Numbered from the stretch's first letter, positions 1 through 9,689 are shown. The stretch is DNA of 12,219 bases from Lunasporangiospora selenospora (GCA_015680635.1 JAABOA010000702.1:1-12219), one strand, 5' to 3'. Notes: a model not told the origin generated them from the letters alone. Numbers and translations: made by a program.

Positions 1-85
1 TCTCATTACACTAAGGGCTGATCCAAATAGGCTCGCTCTGCATCCCATCTTGCTGACCACCTTCCCCTATATATTCATATTCTAG

Positions 86-581
86 TCTCGTCAAGGAAAA
101 GAGTTTCTATCACGCAGAGAAGGACTCACAGCAGGCACGCATTGACAAGATGGTTGCCAATGAGGGTGACGAGTATGATATCAGGAAGCAGGTAATATAA
201 AAAAAAAGTCTATGCTTTCCTCCCTCTCCTCGAGTAAGCAAAACCTAATCTATGATCTGGTCGGACCACAACTAACTCATATTTTCTGAATATTGCCTGA
301 CCTGCCTTGCGCAATTGCCATCATTTCTATTAGAGAGAGGTCCTTCAGGAGACATTGGACATGATCCCAGATGTTGAGCGTAGGAGACGTGCCGCCCGTG
401 AGGATCTTGCAAACATTGTAGTAAGTAAAGAACCAGGACTCGAACGAAAAAAAAAAAGTCCTTGCCGCGTTCTCACCTCATTTTATTTGTTATTTGCACA
501 TCTCAGACAAAAGTCAGTGCCGAGGTGAAGGCAACAAAGGAGTACGAGGAAGCAACCCAGGTCTTGGAAAATACCGAGTAA
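86..581 (+). CDS. TBCA: Tubulin-binding cofactor A (3' part, three exons; start outside window)
   Basis: Exons 86..191, 334..420 and 507..581 join in frame through GT-AG introns of 142 and 86 nt (both phase 0) and end in TAA. The translation starts LVKEKSFYHAEKDSQQ, passes through NEGDEYDIRKQ and MIPDVERRRRAAREDL, and ends ATQVLENTE. This follows the order of TBCA/Rbl2/Alp31 proteins: the VKEK helix, the EGD-YDI-KQ turn, and the 'L-MIPD--RR' second helix. TBCA is a small three-helix chaperone that captures beta-tubulin released from the chaperonin and passes it on during alpha/beta dimer assembly in the cytosol. Bases 1-85 read as the end of an upstream intron, with a GCTGAC branch-like motif near 50 and a TTCTAG acceptor, so the N-terminal exon or exons lie outside. 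The 88 codons seen cover most of a typical protein of about 105-115 residues. The gene converges on MOB2. Confidence 0.93.
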
Positions 582-901
582 AAGGAAGATACAAGTTGAT
601 TGGATAGATATCCCTTTCTCCCTTTCTTCAGAGAGACATCGATGAGGAGGAGTGCATTTGACTCTTGATTCCATAGGTCCACAGGAATACTTTGGTAGTT
701 AACATTCTCAATATACGCATACGGCGATGTAAATGGATGAGGCTGAATATACTACATTTGAGAATGAGGAGCAACAAAAAAAAACCAATGGACCAACTGT
801 TCTAACTACATGTCAAGTGTCAATTGCTACCGCGTTGACTTTACTTTCTTTTATCTGACTCTTGGAAGATGGAGAGACGGGACACCTTCCTCGCAAGGTG
901 A
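582..901. other. Convergent 3' intergenic region, TBCA / MOB2
   Basis: These 320 bases separate the two convergent stop codons and must hold both 3' UTRs. I see no perfect AATAAA on either strand. There is an A-run at about 776-784, and on the minus strand downstream of MOB2 an A-rich stretch opposite 840-860. No convincing gene is present; the open frame crossing 483-674 on the minus strand is antisense to the last TBCA exon. Confidence 0.6.
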
Positions 902-2385
902 CTAATTGAGGATTCCTTCGTTTCCAAAAAAGTCGACCAGTTCTTGCATTGGCAACATGTCCTTCTTTTCCAACAGATCAAACTCTCGTGCAAATCGGAC
1001 AAAATGTGCAAAAAGTGAATTCAAGTGTCCTTCCTGGTAGAGCGGGAGCATCTTGTCAAAGTGAGAATGATACATATGAGCAAAAATCCGCATCAGTTGC
1101 TTAAAGATGGTCTTGACGTTTTGTCGAAAAGTTGCTGGAAACTCGTTCCCTATTGTTTTCCAAGAGAAAAAAAAGGAAAAGTCAATTGTACCATTTTTTT
1201 TAATATTCTTGAAGGCGATGGATTGCATTGGTCGGATAGTGATCATTCTAGAAAAGCGTGCAATAACTGGTGGTTTACCGTCTTTGGTTGGAAACACATT
1301 CTCATCGTTAATCAAGTCTTGAATTGAGCTGAGTGCGACAAGGATGTACTGCGGTGCTGTGGGCTTCGATGCCTTCTTTTGTCCATCTAGCAGCGGATAT
1401 TCGAATCTGAATAGACCAGTTCCGGGTTAAAGTTAGTGGTAATATTGTTGACCTGACGAACTAGAGCAATTCTGGGCAGCTTGAAGAGAAAGAAAGAAAG
1501 AAGAAAAGGTATATCTTACCCAGGACCTGCTGACATGATAGGACAATCTCTATCTGTGCAAAAGTCCGATATAGATCCGTAGAACATGTTCACGTAAACG
1601 TAAAAGTCAAAGACTGGGTTACAAGGAAAACGGAATGGCATGGATGTTAGAATAGGTGTCAGGATGATGAGGGTTACTCTTTTCCCAGCACGGAAAGCCT
1701 GCCTTTTCCCTATTTCCTTTTTTTTCCGCTGAGACCGGTATGAATGGGATAGGGTAGAGATGAGAAGGCTGATCACTCTGGTTGGTGAGCAGTGACAAGG
1801 ATTCTTGCTGTCGTCCCTGGAAGGATGTTGCCTTGTACCCCCCACTTTTTTTCTTTTTTCTTTTCTTTTTTCTTTTTTCTGGTCCAATGCCTCTCTGTGC
1901 CCTGAAACGTCCATCTTTCCCCCCATTCCCTCTCCCATCCGTTCTTCCTTTATCCTCCTCAGACCACGTATCGTGTTGGACGAATCGTTGCATTGTTAGA
2001 GTCGACAATATTTCTCTTCAGTGACTCTGTGTTCGTCCATGCTTGCTGTGTCCAATCTTCGAGAAGAGGGATGGAGGTTACCATTTACTGCGAGCCATTC
2101 GTTTTGGTCAACGTATTTTGGCAATTGAACAATGTTCTTAAAGTGGCTCTGAACAATCCTGTTGCTACAATAGGGCTGACAAAGGAACAATGGTCGGGCA
2201 GAGGCACTTGAGCCCTTTGACTTGGGCCATCCTCCGAATTTACTGAGGCAGGATCACAAGGGGAACGACGAGAAGAATGAACAAGGTTATTGAGCTATTC
2301 GCGAAGCTAACCAGCATGGCAGGGCGGAAAGGTAGTTAGTGCAAAGTTGAGGTATTGCAGGCTACCTCGTGAAGAAGGTACTCAT
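902..2385 (-). CDS. MOB2: MOB2-type NDR kinase activator (five exons)
   Basis: Minus-strand exons 2366..2385, 2082..2242, 1520..1613, 1279..1406 and 902..1149 join in phase into 216 residues. The MOB/phocein fold is unmistakable: PLFLCQPY, then NEWLAVN joined to VFDFY, SDFCTDRDCPIMSAGP, INDENVFPTKDG and RIFAHMYHSHFDKM. The zinc ligands are C79, C84, H159 and H164, nearly the numbering of human MOB1. The NDEN-FPTK-G, RIFAHxYHxHFDK and C-terminal 'EGIL' features favour MOB2 over MOB1. MOB2 binds and activates NDR-family kinases (Cbk1/Orb6) in the polarity and morphogenesis network. Introns are 123, 468, 113 and 129 nt. Exon 1 (20 nt, MSTFFT plus two bases) is the weakest part; it is proposed because exon 2 has no in-frame ATG, is closed upstream by TGA, and the phases match. 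The usual aromatic Tyr-x-Trp after SAGP is replaced by EYPLLDG. Confidence 0.92.
1614..2081 (-). other. Long MOB2 intron 2 with a purine tract on the sense strand
   Basis: This 468-nt intron (sense donor GTAACC, acceptor AACCCAG) is three to five times longer than the other MOB2 introns. Plus-strand 1846-1880 is almost pure T with single C interruptions, so the sense strand has an A/G tract in mid-intron instead of the usual pyrimidine tract at the acceptor. Several open frames of 60-140 codons cross the intron on both strands, but they are low-complexity and match nothing I recognise. Confidence 0.7.
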
Positions 2386-3655
2386 AATGGAGAGCGAGCC
2401 AAGGTTATCAAGGACAAGGTCACTGGTTCGAGAATCGGCTCTTGTGCACAGGGCGGGAAGAGGAAGAAAAGTGGGGAATGCAGAGAGAGACGGGAGAAAG
2501 GAATGTAAAGTAAAGGAAAAGAGGGAATGCAGAGAGGAAGAAAATGGAAAGAGGGTGTTGAATGCAGTCGGCGCAGATGTTGCATGGTCTCTAACCTGTT
2601 ACTGCATTGACCACCCTCGATCCCCGATTGTATATGCGCCTTGTGCATTGAGCCGAGAGAGAGAGATGTAACCTAAGCCTAGGTCCAGAGCCACATATCA
2701 AGGGAGCAAAGAGAATGGGAGATGCTGGGAGGAATGGGGAGCGTGCGGACAACTGTTGAGGATAAGGGATGGGGACCCATGCCCAACGCAACGACCACGA
2801 AGGACATGTGAAGGGGTCTTTGCGCGGGAGAGAGAGAGAAGTGAAACCGTGCGCGGGTGTTAGGAAAGTACTATTTCCGGGCAGAGAATGCTATCTTATA
2901 ACGACCCACCCTGCAGAGAGGAGCAGACTCAGTGTTCCCCCCACTCCCTCTCTCGCACTCACTCTCACTCTCTCTCCTCCTCCTCCTCCTCCTCCTCCTC
3001 TCCTATCCAATGCCTGACTTTCGGCCTCCTTCCCCTCCGACCGGCGGGACAGGATCGAGACGGCGCAAGGCCCAGCCTGGGTCATGGCGAGGACGGCTTT
3101 GTGTTTTTTGTGCGTACATATTTTTTTTTTCTCTGTTTTTTTTTCCTTCTTCCTCTTCACATCGTCCATCCTTCATCGTCGTTTGCTGCATCCCCATCGC
3201 CGCATTCCGCGCCCATTCCTGCTTCTCCTTGATCTCCAGGACAAGTGGATCCCCTCTGGCTGACATCACCTCATCTTCTCTTCCCGCCTAGTCTACATCT
3301 CGGGCCCATCTCACCCGATCTCACCCCTGATCCGCCTTCAGCCCTCGCCCTTCTGCGTACGCTTATGCCCCCCACGCTGAGCAGCATCGGCCCAGTCCAA
3401 TCCCTTTCTTTTTTATTCTTTCACACACGCTCCCCTGTGCCCACCTCCCCCTGATCGCCTCTTTCTCACCACCAAGAGTGACAGCGAATTGCCCGATCGC
3501 TAAACTTCATCATTGCCCTGGTAATTCGAGTGGATTGACGATTCCTCTCCTGTACTCCTCGGGTCAACTACTTACTCTGCAAAAGGAGACTCCTTCCCGC
3601 TAACTCGCCACTGAAAGAGAGGTGGCCACCTATCGGGATCCGACTGAGAACGAGC
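2386..3655. promoter_or_regulatory. Divergent promoter and leader region, MOB2 / FYR-domain gene
   Basis: This is 1.27 kb between two divergent start codons. The plus strand is purine-rich next to MOB2 (about 2440-2540, 2650-2760, 2825-2900) and pyrimidine-rich next to the FYR gene (about 2935-3450), so each gene has a CT-rich leader on its own sense strand. T-runs lie at 3121-3130 and 3136-3144. I see no confident TATA box or named factor site. The open frames here are Ser/Pro/Leu or Arg/Glu low-complexity and not credible as proteins. Confidence 0.6.
2975..3001 (+). repeat. (TCC)n microsatellite
   Basis: About eight perfect TCC units, preceded by CT-rich sequence from about 2936. It lies in the presumed promoter/leader of the FYR-domain gene and starts the pyrimidine-rich half of the divergent region. 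Confidence 0.9.
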
Positions 3656-6600
3656 ATGGTTCCATCGAACATCGACCTCGATATGCATACAGCTTCTCCC
3701 CTACCAAATTTCTCAACCTTTGAGTCTTCTTCTACTACGTCGACGTCGACCGCCGCTTCCACCTCTGCTCCAGCCTCTACCCCAGCCTCGACCTCGATCG
3801 TAACATCCAAGGACAAGGAACAGGTCCAAAAGCACATTGTGCAATCTCAGGGCTCGGACGAAACCACAATGTCCGCACAACAGCTGGCTGATATGACACA
3901 ATCGACTTTGCCATCCTCGACCACTGCCAACACTGAAAAGAGCAAGCACTTGCATGGCCAATCGAACGGTGAGAATGCGCACCAGCACCAGCAGCGTCCA
4001 CAGGACTATCATGAAAAGGGGCCGAATCATGACCTCAAGATGACCAATGGCAATGTCCATGATTCATCTTCACAGGAGCCTCGAGGTGACCAGGACGGAG
4101 ATGTTCACATGGATGGCCAAAGTCAGGAATCGCCAGCACTCTTGCCTTCAACTTTGCCTCCTCAGTCCTCTCGTTCCACCGCCAAAGGCCCGTCGACCTC
4201 ATCTGCAAAGGCCAGTGGTAAGAGCAGAGCACAGCAACAACACATGTCGCCTAAAAGCAATCGCTCTGTTGCGAACAGTCAGGAACAGAATCAGGGACTT
4301 GAGTCTGCTGAAGAGAATGATGGTGAGCATGACGATTTCGACATGGATGTCGATACTCCCCTGCAACCTTCTGATGAAAAGTACAAGCGGCTTAAGCGGA
4401 AGCTCAAGGAAGTACTGGAGGTATGCTCAAGGAAACATTCATTGCAATGTTTGTTATCATTATTGTTTTTATTATTCCATTAGTCATTCGTTGGTCATTA
4501 TTCTTTTATTTCAAAGAATACACATACCAACTCATCACGAGCCGTTCATCCCGCCCTCCCCTTTATTTTATTCTGCAGGAGAATGACCGGATGAGCCAAG
4601 AGCTCGACAAGACCTACAGACGGGTTAGGAATCTTCGAAAGGAGAAAAAGTACGTGTCCAACAGCATGGCCGATTAAGGTTTTACCGTTGATGCTCCGAA
4701 AAAGGATTATCATCGATACAAGGACAAAGCGCGTAATCTTGAAGTGTGTGTTTCTAACTTTTTTTTTTTAACATTGAATCATTTTGATTTGTCCTAATAG
4801 CCTTCTTTTGGATCGTCTCTGCGTGTTGGAGAGGCGGTCCCTGGATTCGGGCTCGGATTCTCTCTCATCTCTTAGCAGTGACAGCGACAGCTCAGATTCA
4901 TCCTTGGACATTGTTCAGACCAGGAGAACCTCCCCGGTCCGGGTAACTGGGCCAAAGGTCGCTCGTTTGGCAGCCACTGGAGGAGCACAACAAGCAGCAC
5001 GCTCGGCAACATCCTCCTCAGCACCTGCATCTAGTCAGACACATCATCCAAAAAAGACAACAGCCAAGGGCCCCGGACAATCCAAGGGGACTGGAAACGG
5101 CGCACCTAGGGAGTCTCGACCCACCACTACATCCACGCCTTCAACAATCACCAATGTGGGTTCCGCGACGCAAAAGCCCAAGCGACTCCACAACCCGAAC
5201 AAATTGAGACCTAGTCTGTTAAAGGTTCGCAAAGTCCAAGCATTGGAGAAGGATGAGAACGGACGAGTCAAGCTCCCAGTGACCATCGGAATTTTGACCA
5301 TTTTGGATACCGGCTATGTGGTCTATGATCGGGAGGCTTTCCATAATGAGCGGTATATCTGGCCAGTTGGTTACCGGATGAAGCGACTATACAACAGTAT
5401 GATCAATCCAAGCGAGCAGACAACGTACACCTGCAGTGTGATTGACGATGGCGAGGCCCCGAAGGTAGGATTAATGATTGTTTTGAGGGCATGTAGCACT
5501 TGATGATGAGTTTGTGTGACCTAACAACCCTTTATTTTAATTATCAATAGTTCCAAATCGATGCAGAGGACCAGCCAGGAAAACCAATTATTGCAGGAAC
5601 GGCAACGGGCGCATGGACCCATGTTGTCAAGGCTGCCAACTTGATCCGGAAGCGGGACCACTCCAACTCTGCATCGGGGCCGGATTATTATGGATTCTCA
5701 AATGCAACGATCGCAAAGATGATCCAGGATCTGCCCAATGCGGACAAGTGCCCGAGTTATATCATGCAACGGTTTGAGGAGCCTTCTTCGGCGTCGATTG
5801 AGCGACGCAAGGCTGTGATGGCCATGGCCGCAAATTCGTCCAAAACAGCCGGTGCAGGATCTACCTCGGCTACTGCATCTGGTTCTGGCTCTGGAGTAGG
5901 TGCAGCTGACTCTGGGACCGGTACGGGCACTGCTGATGGTGCAGGTGCAGGTGATGAAGAAGGAATGGATGAAGATGAAGAAGGAGCAGAGGACGACCGT
6001 GACGATGACGGCAATGACGATGACGAGAATGAAGATAATGACGAGGGCGATGAAGAAGAGGAGGGCGATGACGATGACGAGATGTACACGTCCTTGGGTT
6101 CTGTAGGCGACAAGCAGCGCCAGACCTCGGAAGAGACTCTCAAGGTTCGTCGCGCAGGGTTTGAGCCGCCTTTTGCCAACACCGCCCCTGGCAGCTCAAG
6201 CTACCATGCACAGGAGGGTGATCGGCCCTCAGGAACAAATGGCCCAGCGGACGAGCTTGATGTAGACGATGAGGACGACGGTATTGATGTTGAGAGCCGT
6301 GACGGACAAGGAGATGATGACGACCTGACCGACTCGGACTCTGAAACTGTTGAGCGGAGGAGGACCACCACCTCTGGGACAGAAGTTGCATCTGAACAAG
6401 GACCGTCATCATCAGCCTCTTCCTCCTCTGCGCCTTTGACGACACCTTTTACTGCATCAGGCGGTGATGGTGCCGTGTCAGCAGGGGCCGCTGTCCATTC
6501 GATTGCCACACTGGGTGAAAACCGGTCACCAATTGTGGTCACGACAGCAGATGTTTCTGGTGCATCGAGTAGTTTGGCTGGCACAGGAGGAGAGGTCAAG

Positions 6601-6714
6601 GGGGACTCGGAGGATAGTGGCAATGGCGAGAGATCAGAGCCCAAAGTTGACAATGGAGCTCAAAGTATGGATGTAGACCTAGACGTAGACGCGGGAAAAC
6701 CCATATCATCCTAG
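3656..6714 (+). CDS. INO80E/TBRG1-like coiled-coil protein with FYRN and FYRC domains
   Basis: Exons 3656..4420, 4579..4649, 4801..5464 and 5551..6714 join in phase (introns 158, 151 and 86 nt) to give 887 residues. Residues 1-240 are Ser/Thr/Gln-rich and look disordered. Residues 241-286 form a basic coiled coil (YKRLKRKLKEVLE, then a helix ending LRKEKN-LLLDRL) followed by a Ser/Asp stretch, which resembles the N-terminus of INO80E and the coil of TBRG1. About 440-500 is FYRN, with ERYIWPVGYRMKRLYNSM. About 501-572 is FYRC, from FQIDAED to GPDYYGFSNATI and IQDLPNADKCPSY; the third intron falls exactly between the two. Residues 635-677 are almost all Asp/Glu, and the tail is Ser/Gly/Asp-rich. 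FYRN and FYRC form one folded module found in chromatin proteins, so a nuclear chromatin role is inferred. The start is the first in-frame ATG after the CT-rich leader. Confidence 0.9.
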
Positions 6715-6906
6715 AGAAAACAAGTAAACGGACGATGTTCCTTTTTTTTTCTTTTTTCTTTTTTTGTGAGCGTGGCATTGCCCGTAGTCGAGAATGATAG
6801 GCCAAAACGATACCGACATCCAAAATGGATGTGAGTTAAAAAATAATAATAATCTCGGTATACAAAACACATTTCCTCCCTATCTCCTTTGAAACTACAT
6901 TTATTA
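6715..6906. other. Compact convergent 3' region, FYR gene / mutarotase
   Basis: Only 192 bases separate the two stop codons. A T-rich tract (about 6738-6765) follows the FYR gene, and an AATAATAATAAT-like run at about 6838-6852 may help 3' end formation on the plus strand. The mutarotase transcript must end inside or beyond this segment, so the two 3' UTRs probably overlap. Confidence 0.6.
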
Positions 6907-6909
6907 TTA
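6900..6909 (-). terminator. Tandem TAA stops overlapping an AATAAA polyadenylation signal
   Basis: On the minus strand the mutarotase frame ends in three consecutive TAA codons (6909 down to 6901). The plus-strand TTTATT at 6900-6905 reads as AATAAA on that strand and overlaps the stops. The hexamer is the canonical eukaryotic poly(A) signal; its use here is inferred. Confidence 0.5.
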
Positions 6910-8818
6910 TTGAGCTCCAAGCTTATAGATTGTTTGTTGTCGATAGGTCTGGTCGTAATGTAGTGTTACCATTGAGGCCCAACTGGGATGGTGGATTGCA
7001 TCCGGATACCGGACCGGTTCGAGACAGAGTCCCGAGAACTTGTCGAAACTGGCTTCCAGCTTGATTGCCCTTTGTTGTGAACTCTGCTGCTGCTTCGATG
7101 GAGATGAACCCCCCACAAGTTTTGATTTTGTTGAACCGAGTTTTGAGCCATCAACATAGCCAGCCGCATACAGGACAATAGCTGGTTCAGAGGTGAATAC
7201 ATCCAGACGGATACCGCTCCTTGGCGAAAAGAGCATTGCTACATGAGGTGTCTCAGGATAATAGCCTTGTATCCCAACCTTCATATCTTTGGCCACGTTT
7301 GTCGCGGCGTTGGATGAGGTACCGGCTGAAGTGGGTCGATCCAGTGCATAAACATGATCGTATCCATATCCACCTGGGATCAAGTCTAACCCTGGACCAA
7401 GCAGCTTTCCAAACGGCGATCTCGGTCCTGAGCTGTGAACCTGCTGACTTGTCATGTCAGATGCAGTTGAAAAGTTCAAGAGTGACTCGAGAGATTCGCC
7501 CATTGAGCCGGTATCATGATTTGGGGGATAATGGTCTTTTGCTCTCATAGACGGGAGGTCAAGGATACGTCCAGTTGGAATAGGGTGAACTTTTCCCAGC
7601 TCAATTATTTTAGAGTCCCGGAGCCAAAGTAGATGGTTACGGATAGTACAGCTGTTATTGACAATAGTCACTTCTTGGTCCTGAAACTTGGCATCGCGCC
7701 GTACATATTCATTAGTTTCTTCCGCATCACGAGTTGTTTGCGTATGCTCTAGTACGTGCAAGGGGGAGCCACTATCGTCTGGTAGATTCAAGACTCCATC
7801 CAGGTTCCAATATGTGTGGTTAGTCATGCTCACAATTGTACTGTGGAGATCCGTCTCTAATCTCTCCCTATTGAGCAAAATCTCTCCACATTTTGTTTCA
7901 TCCGCTACCAACGATGCCTCGAAATTCACACAAAGTTCGCCCCTGGGATCAAGATGGTATTCGACAATAGACTTGAGCCGTCCTGGGTAGCCATTATCAC
8001 CGTGGCATGATATTAACTGGAGTCGTACAAAAGGACCACGGCGCTGCGCTAAGCCAGAGGCGTTTGAAAGATCCCCATCTTCCAACCCTGCGCCAGTCTC
8101 GATCGTGGACCAATGTTTCTTGTCGAAACCGATCGGCCCCCCGTGGTGACAATCGAGGCCATTGGAGATTTGAAGAGTATGCTTGTCTGCATGGTTTGGA
8201 TCGCTGCTATCTGGGTAATCAATACAGGCGTCTAATGGTACCTGCTCTTTTGGCATCGGATGATCAACTGCGTACTTGTTTGCTAGAGTAAAGGAGCCAT
8301 GGGCGACCCTGAGAGAGTTGTAAGAGAAGGAGGCACCAATATTGGATTTTTTTTAGGTGTATTAGAATGTACTGTTCTGCTAGTACCGTTGAGCTAGTAC
8401 TCCCTATTCTGCCATTATGTTTTGTCATCATTTCTGCGGATCTGTCACTTTTCTTCTCATAGTTCCATTTCCACAAGTGAGATGTACACGTTTTAAAAAT
8501 GTTCTGATACCTGCTGGCAGTTCGCCCAATAGTAGAGCCAAAGTAAGGGTTCAAAGCACGCGAGTGAGCCTGAGTGAGGTACTCTTTCCAGTCATCAAAG
8601 CCTAGGACGATATCCTGTGCTTTGCCATGTTGGTCAGGGCAGATTAGGTGTGTTAGCGTAGCGCCATAGGTCAAGATCCTGGCTGACATCTCAGGACGCG
8701 ACGACGCTGAGATGGATTTGCTGGTGTTTGCGTCTGCTTTGGCGTCGAGGGTTACAATGAGCTCATGTTGTTGGACCAGGACTGGCTCCGTGGCGAGGAT
8801 GGTCGTTTTGATGGGCAT
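6907..8818 (-). CDS. GALM: Aldose 1-epimerase (galactose mutarotase), two exons
   Basis: Minus-strand exons 8511..8818 and 6907..8308 join across a 202-nt intron (donor GTATCA, acceptor CTCTCAG) to give 569 residues. The splice restores the family motif: FGSTIGRTAS continues as RVAHGSFTLANKY. Active-site signatures are in the expected order: GLDCHHGG with His158, HGDNGYPG, the catalytic acid in MTNHTYWNL (His267), GYDHVYALD with Asp420, and the catalytic base in FSGLCLEPVRYPDA (Glu533). The enzyme interconverts alpha and beta anomers of galactose or glucose, feeding the Leloir pathway. There is no signal peptide, so it is probably cytosolic. Typical members have about 330-400 residues; the excess lies in polar insertions at roughly 24-44, 350-400 and 490-520 (Ser/Gln-rich). 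The frame is continuous through these, with no sign of a missed intron. The start is the first ATG of the exon with a beta-strand-rich N-terminus. Confidence 0.93.
8379..8400 (+). repeat. Short direct repeat in the mutarotase intron
   Basis: GCTAGTAC occurs twice (8379-8386 and 8393-8400), separated by six bases, inside the intron 8309..8510. It is short enough to be chance. Confidence 0.6.
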
Positions 8819-9266
8819 TTGAATTTAAAGGTCAAAAGTGTGATGATGGCGGGGAAATGGATCGGCCGAATGACAAAGGACTGGAGGGATTGGGCGCTCA
8901 TGGAAAACCCCAATTGCAAATGTCAATGTCATATTTTTTTCCCACAGGTTAGTGGGAAACTAAGGCATCCACTACAACGGCCTAGAGCCTGTCTTTTTCG
9001 CCTAATTTGTGGTTGCACTTCCTGACAACCAGGAAAACGCAGTAAACATAGCCACCAGCAGAGTGTTCTTTGGTATCTGTGGGCATCCTCGGAGGAAGGT
9101 TCGTGTTTCTTTTCCGTTGGGCCAACCGAGAGCCTCTTCTCTCATTCTCTCTCTCCATCTTTCTGTCTTTTTGTTTTTTATTCTATTTCTCCACAGGTGG
9201 TTGGCTGTTCGAGCGGCTCTTTGGACGAGCTGTTCCTGAATCGACGGATCTAGACAACGCGCACGA

Positions 9267-9286
9267 ACGGTCGACTGGTCGACCGT
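9267..9286. promoter_or_regulatory. Perfect 9-bp inverted repeat with 2-bp spacer
   Basis: ACGGTCGAC and its exact reverse complement GTCGACCGT flank a TG spacer. Such a symmetric site suits a dimeric DNA-binding protein. It is about 450 bases upstream of the mutarotase start. No factor is assigned. Confidence 0.45.
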
Positions 9287-9644
9287 CCTTCCCCATTTGG
9301 CTCCCTTGTGTCCCTGCATCTCTTTCTCGGTGCTCTTTTCCTCTGTCCTTGTAAACACTTAACCCGTGAAGCTGGCTGGTGAATGAATGAAGAGAGACGG
9401 GTGTGTCTGTTGTCTGCGTGCATTAGTGCTCATTTGGCTTTGTCAAGCCTGTCAGGCGCTAATCTTTCCACAAGGGAGCGTTCGTCCGACCAGTCTAAAT
9501 GCACGCCGAGAATATTATTCTTTTCCAATAAATGGGCCACTTGATTACGCGGAGCACAAACCTGTCTGTTGAAAATGTGGAGAGGGAGGTTGGGGGGAGG
9601 GGCCATCCTGTACTCGCCAGAGATACTCACTCTCCAGACACATC

Positions 9645-9689
<45 letters not shown>
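9645..9689 (+). repeat. (CT)n microsatellite
   Basis: About 45 bases of CT dinucleotide with a single TTT interruption near 9664-9666, within the 2.2-kb intergenic region. Confidence 0.95.

Noticed and set aside
1025-1327. Plus-strand open frame of 100 codons
   Set aside because: It lies antisense to MOB2 exons 4-5 and the intron between them; the minus-strand exons show clear MOB motifs.
2410-2440. GGTTCGAGAATC resembling a tRNA B box
   Set aside because: It departs from the B-box consensus at its end, and no A box or cloverleaf could be built around it.
3713-4060. Minus-strand open frame of 115 codons opposite exon 1 of the FYR gene
   Set aside because: Low-complexity Arg/Gly sequence, the mirror of Ser/Thr-rich codons; no supporting signals.
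5757-6182. Minus-strand poly-Ser open frame
   Set aside because: It is the antisense of the Asp/Glu-coding repeat of the FYR protein's acidic tail.
8309-8510. Reading through the mutarotase intron as coding sequence
   Set aside because: The exon 1 frame reaches a stop at 8264-8266 without the conserved HGG motif, whereas splicing restores RVAHGSFTLANKY and the rest of the enzyme.
9002-9358. Minus-strand open frame of 118 codons upstream of the mutarotase
   Set aside because: No recognisable motif, a CT tract in the middle and no family resemblance; not strong enough to call a gene.
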